Assembly: GCA_002224055.1 (NCBI GenBank)
Contig: AZLU01000069.1
Coordinates: 62,001-126,000 of the forward strand
Reading direction: 5' to 3'
DNA from: Pezizomycotina sp. ARF18
Taxonomy: Eukaryota > Ascomycota
DNA length: 64,000 nucleotides
Shown here: piece after piece, positions 34,266 through 45,934 of the stretch
Position numbering within the stretch: position 1 is the first letter of the stretch
Layout of the letters: each line of letters starts with the position of its first letter
Made by a program: the position numbers and the translations under genes
The notes under the pieces: generated by a model
The model's input: the letters and a program-made list of their open reading frames with translations, nothing else
Database searches by the model: none
What the model was told of the DNA's origin: nothing

Positions 34266-36359
34266 ATTGGTGTTCACGGTATAATACATCAATAGCATGG
34301 CACCGTGTATGTGGAAGTACGCTTACCAGCTTTCAAATCTACCAAGGGTCCTCAAAAGCAACCACGATCCGCTACCAAGATGAATAAGTTGTGTAATTTT
34401 CAAGTGCTTATGGTGAAAAAGTGATTTAATCCTTGCGGAGGTTGATCTACGGGCATACGAATTCCACTTCACCGTTTCCTTAATCGACATGGCCTTTTCT
34501 ATACGGATTGAACACTAACAAGGTGCTCGGAACATCCAGAGCTAGAGTGTCATCGTATAGCACGCAAATTTACTTGAGATAGGAATTAATCCCGAAAATA
34601 AGGAACACTCACGAGAATATGGTCAAAGGGGAAGAAGGTTTCTATTATTCATTAATACCATCGAGTTCTTCCTTTGAAGACTCGCGAAAGGTCGCTATAA
34701 AAGTGATATAGGTTCTAAACACCGGTCTCGTCTCTTATTTCATCATTCTTTCTTTACCAAATAAGTCTGCGCAGTTGTCTGGATAGGATTCTACCAGTAC
34801 CGAAAAGCCTACTTCCTGGTTTTGTAATTTCCTGCAGAGGTTAAGCACGGATCGGCGCCCGCAGGAACGTTGCCGGCATCTCGCATGTGGGTAATTGACG
34901 CTAAATATGCCGCCAGAAATTTGATTTTCGACGTCTCATCCGTCGACTTGCAGAAGACGATCGTATTAGCTCAAAATTTTTCTTTCCAAGCCCAGACTTA
35001 AGAATTCTGTCTGACGGACTTGTTGTCGTGGAATGATGAGAAAGAAGCTTAAGTGATCACTCATTTCGATAAACGCTTTTGTTTCTGCGCGACATCTTTA
35101 AGACCCTCCGCATCGTTCGCTAGAAAGACCAGGGGGACGCCCAGTAAACGGCGACCAGGACCATGTTTTTTCGGGCATCATGCTATTCGCTTCTGGAGGG
35201 CCACGTTCTCATGATTTTTATTTTATAGACCAGCTTATCGATAGCGAATTTTCGACGATATAAAAAGTATATAATTCCAAATATCCCAGGGTTCCCTTGG
35301 TTGGCTCTTTTCGCCTTGGTGACAGGCTGAAAGCCATCGGGCCCGGGGGTTTCACGAACTCTCCCGCAATTATTTTGAACCCCTGAGCTTCAAAATAAAG
35401 CCTATTACAAATAAATTAATCAAGCTTTTGCTTTATGGATTTTTCAGAGTTAGAATGACCTTCGTTACCGAGAGTGCGCGTCCGGTTACTGCCGATTGTG
35501 AACACTTTTATTCCCGACCATTTGCTGTCTCAAGCTTCAACGGGTTCAAAGAAGGAGTACTTAGCGATCATGATTCATGAACATCAGTTCGAGAGCTCTC
35601 GGCGCCCGGATTCTTTTGCCTCTTTTTCTAGGCACATGGACGAATTGGGATTGCTCCTCTTCAGCCGCACGCAATCTCTAGCAGCTTTTATAAAAGGTGT
35701 GGAGCTATCGAAAGGGGGGTCCCCTACGCGACCCCACCGCGTTTATATACATGTGGGAAATTATAATAATAACAGTTACTGGATTTTGAGACTACGATGA
35801 GACCCTTTGGCCCATTTCCCCTTGCTCGGAAAGGTCCTTCCCCTCTTATCTTGGCCTTGTCGCCTTGTCGCTATGACTAACTGAAAGAGCTAAGATTTTT
35901 TTTTGGAATTCTAGTGGCCCCACTGACAGACGACTCTTTTCCCCTATAGGCGTTCTGGATTTGAAGCTTTGAGGGTTAACTTTTCCCCATTCGAGCACGA
36001 GGAGGCTAGCGAAAAATGCAAATGTTTGTAAAATATACCCTGTGCCACAACAGCGTGGCCACGGAGGGGTCGTTTACCTCCGGCTCTTTCTCAAACACCT
36101 AAAAAAAGGTGGAGGCGGGGAGAATTTTTCTCAAAGTATAAATATCTTTTTAGTCCCATAACTTCTTGGAAAGGTAAGAATGCTTTTGCGGTCAATCCTT
36201 GGAGTTATCGATTAAATTTGAGTCCTTCTTTCTAAAAGAATACGTCCCTTTGGAACCAGTATTGAAAAAGTAGCTCGCGAGATATTAGCCATCGCATCCG
36301 GATAACTTATTTTATATTATCTTAATTAACTGTAGCCGAAGCTGGCAAAAGGCGCCGCC

Positions 36360-39300
36360 ATGGATCACCGAGTAAGATGCGCCGATAACTGCGGGCACTG
36401 TGGGCGAGGTAAGCTATCTATCGGTGTTGATCCGGTTCTCTGGGTCTAAATATATTAATTCACCTCTTTTTTACGACTAGGTATCCCGTATCAAACGCCT
36501 TTCTTCTTCTGCGTTCACTGTTCTATACCAGTCTGTTCGAACTGTTACCAGAGCCATCCTTGGGATCATGTTCAGTTATTCCTACGCATGTCCTCGCGAC
36601 AAACGATCCCAGATACACCACCAGACAAGAAAACGTGTGCATCTTGCCAGCAGCAAAAGCATTCGAGGTATGTATCTGAGCTTTCGGGTGTTTAATATCG
36701 CGACTCATAGTAAAAATTGCAAACATCTTAAAAGATTGAGGGGAAACGAGGCTGAAGCTAACGCTCCCATTTCCAAAATTTTGTAGAACCGAATGCGCTG
36801 AAGCGAACTGCACGTTACAGTGTGTGTAGATTGTCGTTACGTAGAGAGCGGCCAGCGGGCGCTGCAGGACCATGCGCACAAGAATGCCGTCCAAGTTTAT
36901 CCGCCGCACTACGAAGCTCCCGTGGCGGTTTCCGAGGTTAACTGTGATGTACACACTCAGGACAAGAAGTTCATGGCTGTCAGACATTGCACACGCTGCC
37001 TTGCGCGTACGTATTAATCCCTTTTACGCATTATACCTGACGTTTTAGAAGCTCATTAGAGTGCTAATATGTAATTTTTGCGCAGCTCTCGCGTTACACC
37101 AGCCAATATTTTCATGTAAAACATGTCGATATCTTTACGATGACTCGGTAGCATTCTGCGAAGGCTGCTCACATCCAGGTATAATAGCTGTATTGTATTT
37201 TATATGTTCTATTGTAACTTTGAGAAGGAAACTAATATTCGCGATAGGTGTCGGTGAACACAGTACAACACATACATTCTGTATGCTGATGTTTTCAGTC
37301 ATGCCTCAGGCGAACATCGATGATGCGAGCGGGGCTTCGCTTCAATGCATTGACTGTTCAATGGGTAAGCGAGCTTTCACGCGTTCCGACGTTAAATCTT
37401 CCTGATGCTTATTTTTGTTTTCCAATACTCAGTCTTCCCGCCAGCAAGGATGAACGAAACAATATACCAGCACCCACATACGCGTTACACCATCCTTCTT
37501 TCACCGTTACTCATAGAAAACGTCATGTACAAGTCTACAAAAGCTTGCCAGAGAACAGGCCCGCGCGGCTCCTTCGTCCCCTGAACAGCCAGACAAGAAC
37601 TGTCTGTTCAGCTTGCTCAGCGGAGTTACGGTGGAACTCGCAGAACTACATCTGCACGAAAAAGGGCTCGGGCGTGTTCGAGGCCTTCTGCGGGAATGTG
37701 CGAATGGCGCGGGCATGCTAGACATCACAGGCACGGCCGGCCGGATAAGTGTACCTGGATCCTGCAAAGCGCCAGTCAAGAGCTCATCAAGGGCTTGGAC
37801 CGTTTGATATTATATGTCAAGTGTGTCACGGAAGTAAGTTTGCAATTCCCTTCAATGAATTCTAAATGAGATCTCGAAATATCAGAGGCTAATATTGTCT
37901 GTGTCATCAGAATGGTGGAGCTCCTGGGCTACCGCCTCCATTGCGGCATATGTAATAAATTCGACGTCTGCGTCATGTGCATAACTGCAAAGAAGGTCTG
38001 GTTCCATAGCCACGACGATGTCATCGGAGGAGCAGCACAGAGCATCCTGACGCCGCCGACGGGCAACAACTGGATATACTACGTTATACCACCAGAGCAA
38101 GGAGATATATTCCGCAAGATTCGCCAGGCGAGGTTGACCGCCAAGGTCACCGTAGGTAAACCACAGAATCCGGGGATGCATCACGCTCATTCGGCTCCCG
38201 TGGGTGTTCACGGCGGAGCACATTCGTTTGTCAGCGCGCAGACACCGCAAGGGATCATGCATACCCAGGCGGGCGTTGCGGCGAACAGGCAGGCAAGCAG
38301 TTCAAGAGAAAGAGCGTGGCGACGAGCAAGGTGGTAGGAGACGTCGCGAAGCAATTTGGAAAGGTATAATTTTATTCTCTAAGACCCTTAAATCCGTCTT
38401 TGCTAATTAAACTTCTAGGCCTTCACAAATGCCGCCGTCAAGAGCGTCGCCGGAAACGTAGCAGGAGACGTCGCTGGCGCAGTGACTGGCGCCGTTATCC
38501 AGGCCGCCATAGATGGCAACAGTAACGACTGGACGGCGGCGGTGGTGCTGGCGGAAGTGACAGCTCTTCCTTATTCAGTAATGACAATATGAGTCTTTCG
38601 GATGCATTGACCTCGGGTGTCGCGTCTATAGATTTGTCGGGTTTGAATCTCGGCAGTGATGACGACAGCTCCTCGATCTTCCAGACGGATGACTACTCAG
38701 GCACAGACCAGTTCACGGACGCCTTGCAGCAGCAAGCGCTCCTAATGCAACAGCAACAGCAGCAACTACTATTACAGCAACAACAGCTACAGCAGCAGCA
38801 AGCGGCCGCGAGGGGAAGAGGCAGAGCTGCACCCCGTGGAGCGGTAGTCAGAGGTCGTGGCGCTGCCGTCGCGAGAGGAAGAGGAGTATCCGTAGCGAGA
38901 GGAGGGCATCCTATCGGACACCATCCCAGTCAGCAGCTGCAGGCCATCGGCAATCATCCTGGGGCCACACATCAGGCCACTGGCCACCACCCGGCCACTC
39001 ATCAGGCTATCGGAAACCATCCAGGTGTAGCTCAAGGACACGCGGTCGCCCCCCACCAGGCTATCCATCTTCCGGGTGCTCAACCGATGCAAGCGGGTCA
39101 GCCTCTGGGAGCCCAGCCGCTCCAGACAAGCCATCTCCCCGGAACGCAGCCGCTCCAAGCTGCATCGCCCGCCCCTCACTGGGACAATTACCACAAGCCG
39201 GTACTCAGCCGATGACCGGCCACGGTCTGCCTCAGCACACCGCCAGCCCCCCGATCCCGTCTCAGAGCCCTGTCCACCAAATGAGTCCGACCGGCCATTC

Positions 39301-41020
39301 TCCTAGCCGGCGCCGTCATTGCAGCACCAGATGCAAATGCCATCGATACAGACTCAGGTGGACAGTTCCCGAATCAAATACCCGGCCAGATCCCCAACCA
39401 AATCCTTCCCGGCCAACCGCTCCAGACTAGCCCGGTCGGCGTGTCCCCGAGCCCAGTCTCTGCTCACCATCAAATGCCGTCTATCGCGCAGCAGACAGGG
39501 CAGGTTAACATGGCTGGACAACCCGGTATCACCGGCCAGATTCCAAGTCCTGCTCCATCTCAACACCAGATACTGCCGCCCGGTCAAGCACCAGGACAAC
39601 AAATGCCAGGGCAGCAAGCTCAGGTTCAGCAAGCAGCAGGGCAACAGGCACCGATGGATCCGGCAACGGCGCTGGAGTACGCACAGGCCGCTCAGACGGA
39701 CAGACGGCTCCCGGCCAAGTTCCCGGACAACCTCCTATGGACGCGGCGACGGCTCTCGAGTATGCTCAAGCGGCACAAATGGGTCAGACGGTTCCCGGAC
39801 AAACGTCGCAGTCCGGCGCGCAACCTGGGACGCAACCCGGGAACTTACCAAACCCGAACGCCCTGGCATGCCGGCGAATCCGGCACAAAGTCAACCGCAG
39901 TTTCAACACCATGGACAGCCTACTCAACCCGCAGGACAACATCCTAACCAACATCCCCAACAGCAGGGTCATCCTCAGCAGTATCCGCAACAGCAGCATG
40001 AACAAGGTCACCCACAGCAGGGCCATCCTCAGCAACAAGGCCATCCTCAACAGCAGGGCCATCCCGAGCACCCTGGGCAACATCCGGGGCAACATCCGGG
40101 GCAACATCCGGGGCAACATCCGGGCAACATCCGGGGCAACATCCGGGCACATCCGGGGCAACATCGGGGCAACATCCGGGGCAACATCTGCTGGACAACA
40201 CTCTACTCATCAACAACATCCACAGCATCCCCAACAGTCCCAACATTCCCAACAACCGCAGCACCCGCAGCACCCGCAGCAACAAGGCGGCCAGCCTCAA
40301 CAAGCCGAACCCGGAAAGCCAATAAGCCCGGCAAACCCGAAAGCCTCCCGCCGAGCAAGGCAAACCGCCGAAACCTGAAAACGAGAAGCCCGAGAAGGAA
40401 AAGAAAGACAAGAAGGATAAAGACAAAGACCAACACTACCACTACACATCCAGCAGCAACAGCAAAACATCTTCATTCAGCAGTCACAACAACTCTACCA
40501 GCAATCTATACGGCAGCAGAACGATACCCAGTCAAAGCTGCTTCTCGCTCAGCAGCAAAACGACCAGCAGCAGATGGCGTTACTTCAGCAGCAGCTACAG
40601 ATGCAGCAGCAGCAATCACAGATGCAGCTTCAAATGCTTCAGCAACAGCAGCAGCAACAAGCTATGATGGCCACAACACCCAACGAGGTGGTTCTAGTCG
40701 ACAACACGGTCGGCAGTCCGAATATGACCGTCGTTGACGTGAACATGAACTATACATCCGGTCCTGACCTCGGCCTCTACGGTAGCGGAGACTTCATATA
40801 CGAGGATACTACGTACATCGACGAGAGCGTCGCGGTCTACGACCCGAACACCGGCGCTGAGATTGACGTAAACGTCGATGTCACGGTTGAAGAGCAGTAT
40901 TACGCTGATGGTACGGTGGAGGAAGAGATTTACGTGGATGAAACGGTACTGTATGACGATGGTAGCGGGTACGTAGAGGAGTATGATGTTAACACTGAGG
41001 TCGATATTTCTGTAGAGTAA
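36360..41020 (+). CDS. Large multi-module Cys-rich (ZZ-like) protein with Q-rich, RG-rich and GQHP-repeat tail (frame-disrupted)
   Basis: The ATG at 36360 is in a strong context (GCCGCCATGG). Exons: 36360-36408, 36481-36667, about 36787-37006, 37086-37178, from 37299, then further exons to 41020. Treble-clef-like modules follow one another: FFFCVHCSIPVCSNCYQSH; CVDCRY with HAHK; HCTRCLA joined across an intron to FSCKTCRYLY and FCEGCSH; VCSACSAELRW with NYIC; and LHCGICNKFDVCVMC. Such ZZ/B-box-like folds bind peptides or act in ubiquitin pathways. The 3' half (38.4 kb on) codes GDVAGAVTGAVIQAA, a poly-Q stretch (38750-38810), an RG-rich block (RGRGRAAPRGAVVRGRG), Gln/His/Pro-rich sequence with GQHP repeats, more poly-Q (40575-40665), and an acidic end (VTVEEQYYADGTVEEEIYVD). 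At least five frame changes are needed. The composition suggests a condensation- or prion-prone tail (inference). Confidence 0.7.
38730..38815 (+). repeat. CAG/CAA-rich polyglutamine tract
   Basis: Mixed CAG and CAA codons, broken by CTA/TTA leucines, encode LMQQQQQQLLLQQQQLQQQQ. The mixed codons and leucine interruptions suggest the glutamines are kept at protein level rather than arising from a pure triplet expansion. Confidence 0.85.
40074..40190 (+). repeat. 12-bp minisatellite GGGCAACATCCG
   Basis: About nine copies of the 12-mer GGGCAACATCCG lie in tandem with small disruptions. In one frame it encodes Gly-Gln-His-Pro; in another, GNIR. Phase slips between units put downstream repeats in a different frame, so array instability may have contributed to frame breaks in the host gene. 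Confidence 0.9.
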
Positions 41021-42486
41021 GAAGGAGGTATCGGAGGTCGTTAGAAGCTTTGAATGGTGGATTTTTTTTTTTTGGGGGGGAAGAATTCGCATACACATTT
41101 TCACATTAGGGCAAGATATGAGCACTGTATTATTCGCTTTCTGTTATAGTTTGATTTTAGTAAAGTCATGTATTTAATCACTTAATTAAATGTAATCCAC
41201 GATTATGAAACGTTTGCGATACTTCCTTTTCATTAGATTCAATGGTCGGAGAATTATGAGCAGATATTCATGATTTCCGTAGAGCGCGACGCTCCGGATA
41301 CATTCTTGATGGGTTAGAAGAAAAAGAAGAAAGGATTAATGGCAATTGTAATAGTCTAGTCTTGATGACCGGTTAATATATAAAAAAATTACAAGCGCAG
41401 CTTAATACGAGATCATTCAGATCGCACAGTTTTAAAGGCAATTCAAGCTCACATCACCTACCTTTCGATTGGACAAAAAAAAGAGGCTAACATAACGTCA
41501 ATAGGCTAATGGCTATCTAGAGGCGACTCATGGCCTAGGCCAGGGTTGAAGATCCCCAAGTCCAGACAAAGTATTTCTTTGTCTGGTGGTTATAACCAAC
41601 AACGCTACTATACACTCGCGCTAATGCCAGGGGGCAATGAATGTTCCTCTCTAGTCACTTCAGCCTCAGCTTTTCCTTAAGATATAGCGGAAGGAAATCC
41701 AAAGAAAATATATACTTGTAGAGTCTTTCTAAAGTATTATGAATATTCGGCTCTTTATCCGATATATATATATCCGTGACCCATATTCTCTAATAGATAC
41801 ATGTATATTGTTGGCCGTCTTTGATTTTACCCAGAGGTAGACATCTGCGTTTTCTCTAGAGAGGTATAACTACACGTATATTCCCGATTAATTACGAGAC
41901 AACCCTAATCTAGGATCTAACAACCAACTGAGAAAAAAAGGCACGCGGATACGCATATCGGAGCAAATGAAACAAGGCAAAAGCTGGACGTATATATCCG
42001 TGAAACAAAGAAGGCGAAAGAACGAAGTGTTGTTGTCTTCCAGAAAGTAAGTCGGTTATTTTGCAAGAAGAGATATCGCATCATGAAGGACACGGTCATC
42101 TTGAGAAATACAAACAAAGAAACGTTCGCATCTCCCCAGTGTTTTTTATTAGAACTAAAATGGAAAGCAAAAAGAATTTTTTTGCCCTAACCGCTCATGC
42201 CGCTCTCTCTTTTAGTCTCTCTTTCACGAGGTTCTGAGTGGCTCTACGGAAATATATAGCAGATTCTGATATCTAAATCCCTACGCCTGCTAGGGGCCGG
42301 CTATAACTTCAACCTCTTAGAGCTTCATTCTTCTTGACACTGCTATAATCCTCCTCGCTAGTCAATCGTCGATTATATATTACTATATATCCTCGCAATC
42401 AACGAGTTTCTTATATTTCCGAACATCGACAATCCAGAGTCCACTGTAACTCCCCTTCCCATCACGAAGCCATATCGTGAACAAAG
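41021..42486. other. Intergenic spacer
   Basis: An AT-rich spacer between the zinc-finger gene and the DUF6604 gene, with T8-9 and G8 runs at 41062-41080. No supportable frame, repeat family or RNA gene. The last 200 bp are pyrimidine-rich, as expected for a promoter. Confidence 0.5.
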
Positions 42487-44824
42487 ATGCTTTCCCAACC
42501 AGCCCTCCCTTTCATCAGCTCTTATAAGACCTACAAAAAGCACACCCATAATGTTGAAAAGTACCTCTTCGAAACCGTCAAAGCGATCCGACGCGGTAAA
42601 AGGGTGCCTATTACTTCCAAGTTTTCGCCAAACGCGGACCCGCCAAAGGAAATAGTATACTCCGCACGTCCCATTCATAGAGTATGCGACCGAAATCCGG
42701 TGCGCATCTTTGGCCATAGAAGCCCCCGGGAGGTCATCTGCTACATGGAAGAAGCGCTGCACCCAAGGAGATGCGTCGCAAAGTTCTATGCCTCCCTTAC
42801 GAGGTGTGACGAGGACAACAAGTCAACCGAAGGGCACCAACGCTTTATCCAGATACTAGAGACTGTGCTAAAGCTATCGAAACCTCTGGTGGTAACAGTC
42901 GGAAGTCTCCTAGTGACGGAATCCGACAAGCAGACCAAAGAAAAGAGTAAAGCTAACGCTCCGGCAGCTGCTCTTGAAAATAAGTTTGCCGCCCTCCGAA
43001 CCTCGAAGCCCAACGATCCAGCTTTGAACATCGAGAAAAAGGTCGAAACAGCCATTTTCGCGGATGATACCGACAAGCCCACAGTTTTGAGCCGAAATAT
43101 CCAAGAAGAAAAAGTATTTAAAAAGTCGAAGAATGATCTTACTTGAGAGGATTTGGAATTCAGGCTAGATTTGGGACTCGCCGCATTTTGTTTCTTCGAT
43201 GATCTGAACAAAATCAGAGACTACATCCGGGAAGTCTGGACAAATACAAAAACAAGGATGGCAACAGCGATTGATGAACGCCGCGATCATAGCAAACACC
43301 GCCTTAGACCTCGTCTGACGCATGACGAAGAGTTCAGGCGTGCGTTTCCGAAAATTAAGTACTTCGAAGACCTCCAGAAGCACGCTATCATCGCGACGGC
43401 CAAAAGAACAAAAGTAGCAGCGACGAGGATTCTGGTAGTGACACGGTGACCACGGCTTCTCTGCTAAGAAGATGGACGACCAAAACTACTGGCAAGAGTT
43501 TTCCAAATGCGAAGAATCGGAGTGGCTCCTCGCTACGGCGCACGAAGCTATCGCAGGATTTTTGGACAAAATAAAGCGGAGTTGGCGTCCCGTATATTGT
43601 CCCCCGAAAGGTCAAGCAGGCTTTGGAGATTACCGGCCGAGGCCGTTGGAGGAAGGAATCGACCCCGACAGCCTCTCCTATCAAGAGAACAAGGCACGGA
43701 ACATATTGCACCTGCAAAACATTCTCGCAATAATCAATTGTTACATATATCTGCGGGACCCCTTTACACAGCCAGAATTCAACAACGTCTTCGTCGACGA
43801 GTCATGTTTGGAGTCAAGGAATGCATACCGGTATCACGCATACCTGGCTCGTTTTCGCCATGCAAACTTAGCTCGACATACAAGATATCGTCAGGGAGAG
43901 CATGCCCGATTGTTACGAAGAGCTCCGCCACACAGCGATAGCGATCAAGGCGTCCATCAAGATGTCGGTTATGGATCACCAATCCCGCTCGCGCCAGTTG
44001 CACGACCCCGCTTTCGAGATCGAGTACGCCGATAACTGCCTGCAGATAATCGACAAATGGATCCTCAAAGACCCAATATACGACCGGCTCTGCAACACAC
44101 AAAGTGTAGGAATATTGCCGAACCGGAGGAGAAGTCTTTCCTGACAAAGATCCACCCACTCTTGTGCGGTAGCGTCATCTTTGTATTGATTCTGTGGATT
44201 CGCAACGCGGGACTTGAGGTAGTTTCGGATTGGACTACGATTCTCGCGCCCGTCCACCTGTACAATGCCGTTATCAGTCTGGAAATCTCAAGGGACCTTG
44301 GGAAGACACGGGACGGCTCATTGAAATCCATAGCCCAGGGATATTCCGCGGGAAGAGGCCGATCACTACCGTAGAATGCTCAGACAGCTGGTCTCGTGTT
44401 CGAGAAAGCGCCACGAGAACGGCTACATATCCCCAATCGTGTAGCTCTTCGCTTCGCGCTACCTCAAGTGTGGGCAACTTGGGTGGAGCATCGAAAAAGC
44501 GGAGAAAATCATCAACGCGTCTCGAGCCTGTGACCCGGATGATACAAGCAGCGCGGGGCGCAGCAAATCAGCTCAGGATGGTATATCCATCATCAGACTT
44601 CTGCAGGCACTCGCGACTTAATGGTACTAGAGGCGCCGAAGCGCTTCGACTATCTATCCATGCACCGCCGCAACCTACGCCTTGTCTGCCGTCTGTTTCG
44701 AGTGGATATTCTGTCGTTGTTTGAAAAGGTCGGAAAGAATACGAAAATTTGGGCCGAGTTTCTTGATGACGACTGGGCCTCTCGCGGATTAGCGAGTACG
44801 CTCTTCGCGGTTCCATCACCATGA
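42487..44824 (+). pseudogene. DUF6604-family protein gene, heavily disrupted
   Basis: The ATG at 42487 gives MLSQPALPFISSYKTYKKHT and VEKYLFETVKAI, the S/T-Y-K-x-Y-K start typical of the fungal DUF6604 family. Other family-like blocks follow: CFFDDLNKIRDYIREVWTN, MNAAIIANTALDLV (other frame), HEEFRRAFP-type sequence, EEKSFLTKIHPLLCG, APVHLYNAV, a WEDTGRLIEIHSPGIF block, and KRFDYLSMHRRNLRLVCRLF near the end. The pieces are in the right order but spread over three frames, with an in-frame TGA at about 43144 and at least six frame changes. No function is established for DUF6604; members often sit at the N-terminus of ankyrin or STAND-like proteins. Probably a pseudogene, unless sequence errors are unusually dense here. 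Confidence 0.7.
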
Positions 44825-45934
44825 GAAACCAATCAGTAACCAACGAGGCATTTTGAGAGATCTTTGTGGAGGTCGCAAAATCATGCAGCCGATTATCGAC
44901 CGTGAAGGAGACTTCGAGATTCGAACGATTAACAGCACATCGAGCATATGAAACTAGCGGCGCGGATTGATCCTTTAGCAAAGTAATTTCGATATTATTT
45001 CCAAAGTCGATGCCGCTATGTTAGTTATATTAGGAGAACATGAAGCCAAGAGCTTTATCTTCAGAGGATAATACAAATATTTTTTCTTCGAAATTGTGCA
45101 GATCAAACTGTATATCGTGACCTTACGCTACAGCAAATTAGCAGATATAAATGCGGTTTTGTAAAGGCATTATTTTTTGACTATAGTAATCATACTATAG
45201 AGCAACAAGGCCAAAGAGCTGTCATTATTACTACTATGTACTGCCACAGTATCTGCGAAAATCTTGCCAAAGAGACCGAGGACCCCTTTTGGAGCCACTT
45301 GTAGGAATATTCCGTAATTCTAGCCTAAGGAGGTCTGTGAAATATGAAAGACTGTCACATGCAAAAGGGTGTAGGACCGTGGTCAAGACAACGAGAAGCC
45401 ATTTGTCTCATGCGGCATGTGCAACTATGGGCTTGCACCTCCCGCGGATGACCAGATGGAAATAAATTCAATGCTTGAAGTATTAAAAGATAAGACTCTA
45501 TCCTCTGAGAGGCCATGGAGGAAAGAGAAGAACGAAAACAGCGCGGCTACGCATATGAGAAAACAGCTAGTCTGGATCAGACTCTTCTGGCCAAAGTTTC
45601 AAGAAACGACGCGTGCACAAACGAAAATCGTAATTCTCACCAAGGATGGCGTGGGAAATAGTCAAGAATGACAATTACCAAATAATAAGATAAATAGTTG
45701 ACACAACACATCATACTCAGAAGCGAAGGGTTAACGGTGCTGTCGATGCTGTTCTGCGGAACGAAGGAGGAAGTTGCGGAATAAACATGCATAATAGTAT
45801 TTCAGTGCTCTGGCTTCGAAAAGGTGTAGTGAAATAAGGAAAAAAACCTGTATAAACGTTTTCAGCCACCATATATGAAAACGCGATGGTAAACAAGGGC
45901 TAAATACCTCGTACTGCACATCAAAGCAATTAAT
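44825..45934. other. Intergenic spacer with one small open frame
   Basis: 45417-45671 is open from an ATG (84 residues: MCNYGLAPPADDQMEINSML) and preceded in frame by EKPFVSCG, giving a CGMC motif. Nothing else is recognised and it may be a stray exon. The remainder is AT-rich without repeats. Confidence 0.35.

Larger units (their letters stand above)
31610..36359. other. Long intergenic region with decayed fragments
   Basis: No full gene. The region holds a reverse-transcriptase-like motif near 33.3 kb, an A22 run followed by an AAAG array (34165-34265), and protein-like scraps. One is KFDFRRLIRRLAEDDRISSK near 34910-35030; another is a frame starting MTFVTESARPVTADCEHFYS near 35453-35580. 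Neither scrap was recognised. Just before 36360 the DNA is GC-rich with the context GCCGCCATGG. Confidence 0.45.

Noticed and set aside
39784-40442. Long minus-strand frames opposite the zinc-finger gene tail
   Set aside because: They are shadows of the GC-rich minisatellite and Q-rich coding strand.
44900-44945. Possible minus-strand tRNA B box (GTTCGAATC)
   Set aside because: The flanking bases do not form a T-stem and no A box lies upstream.
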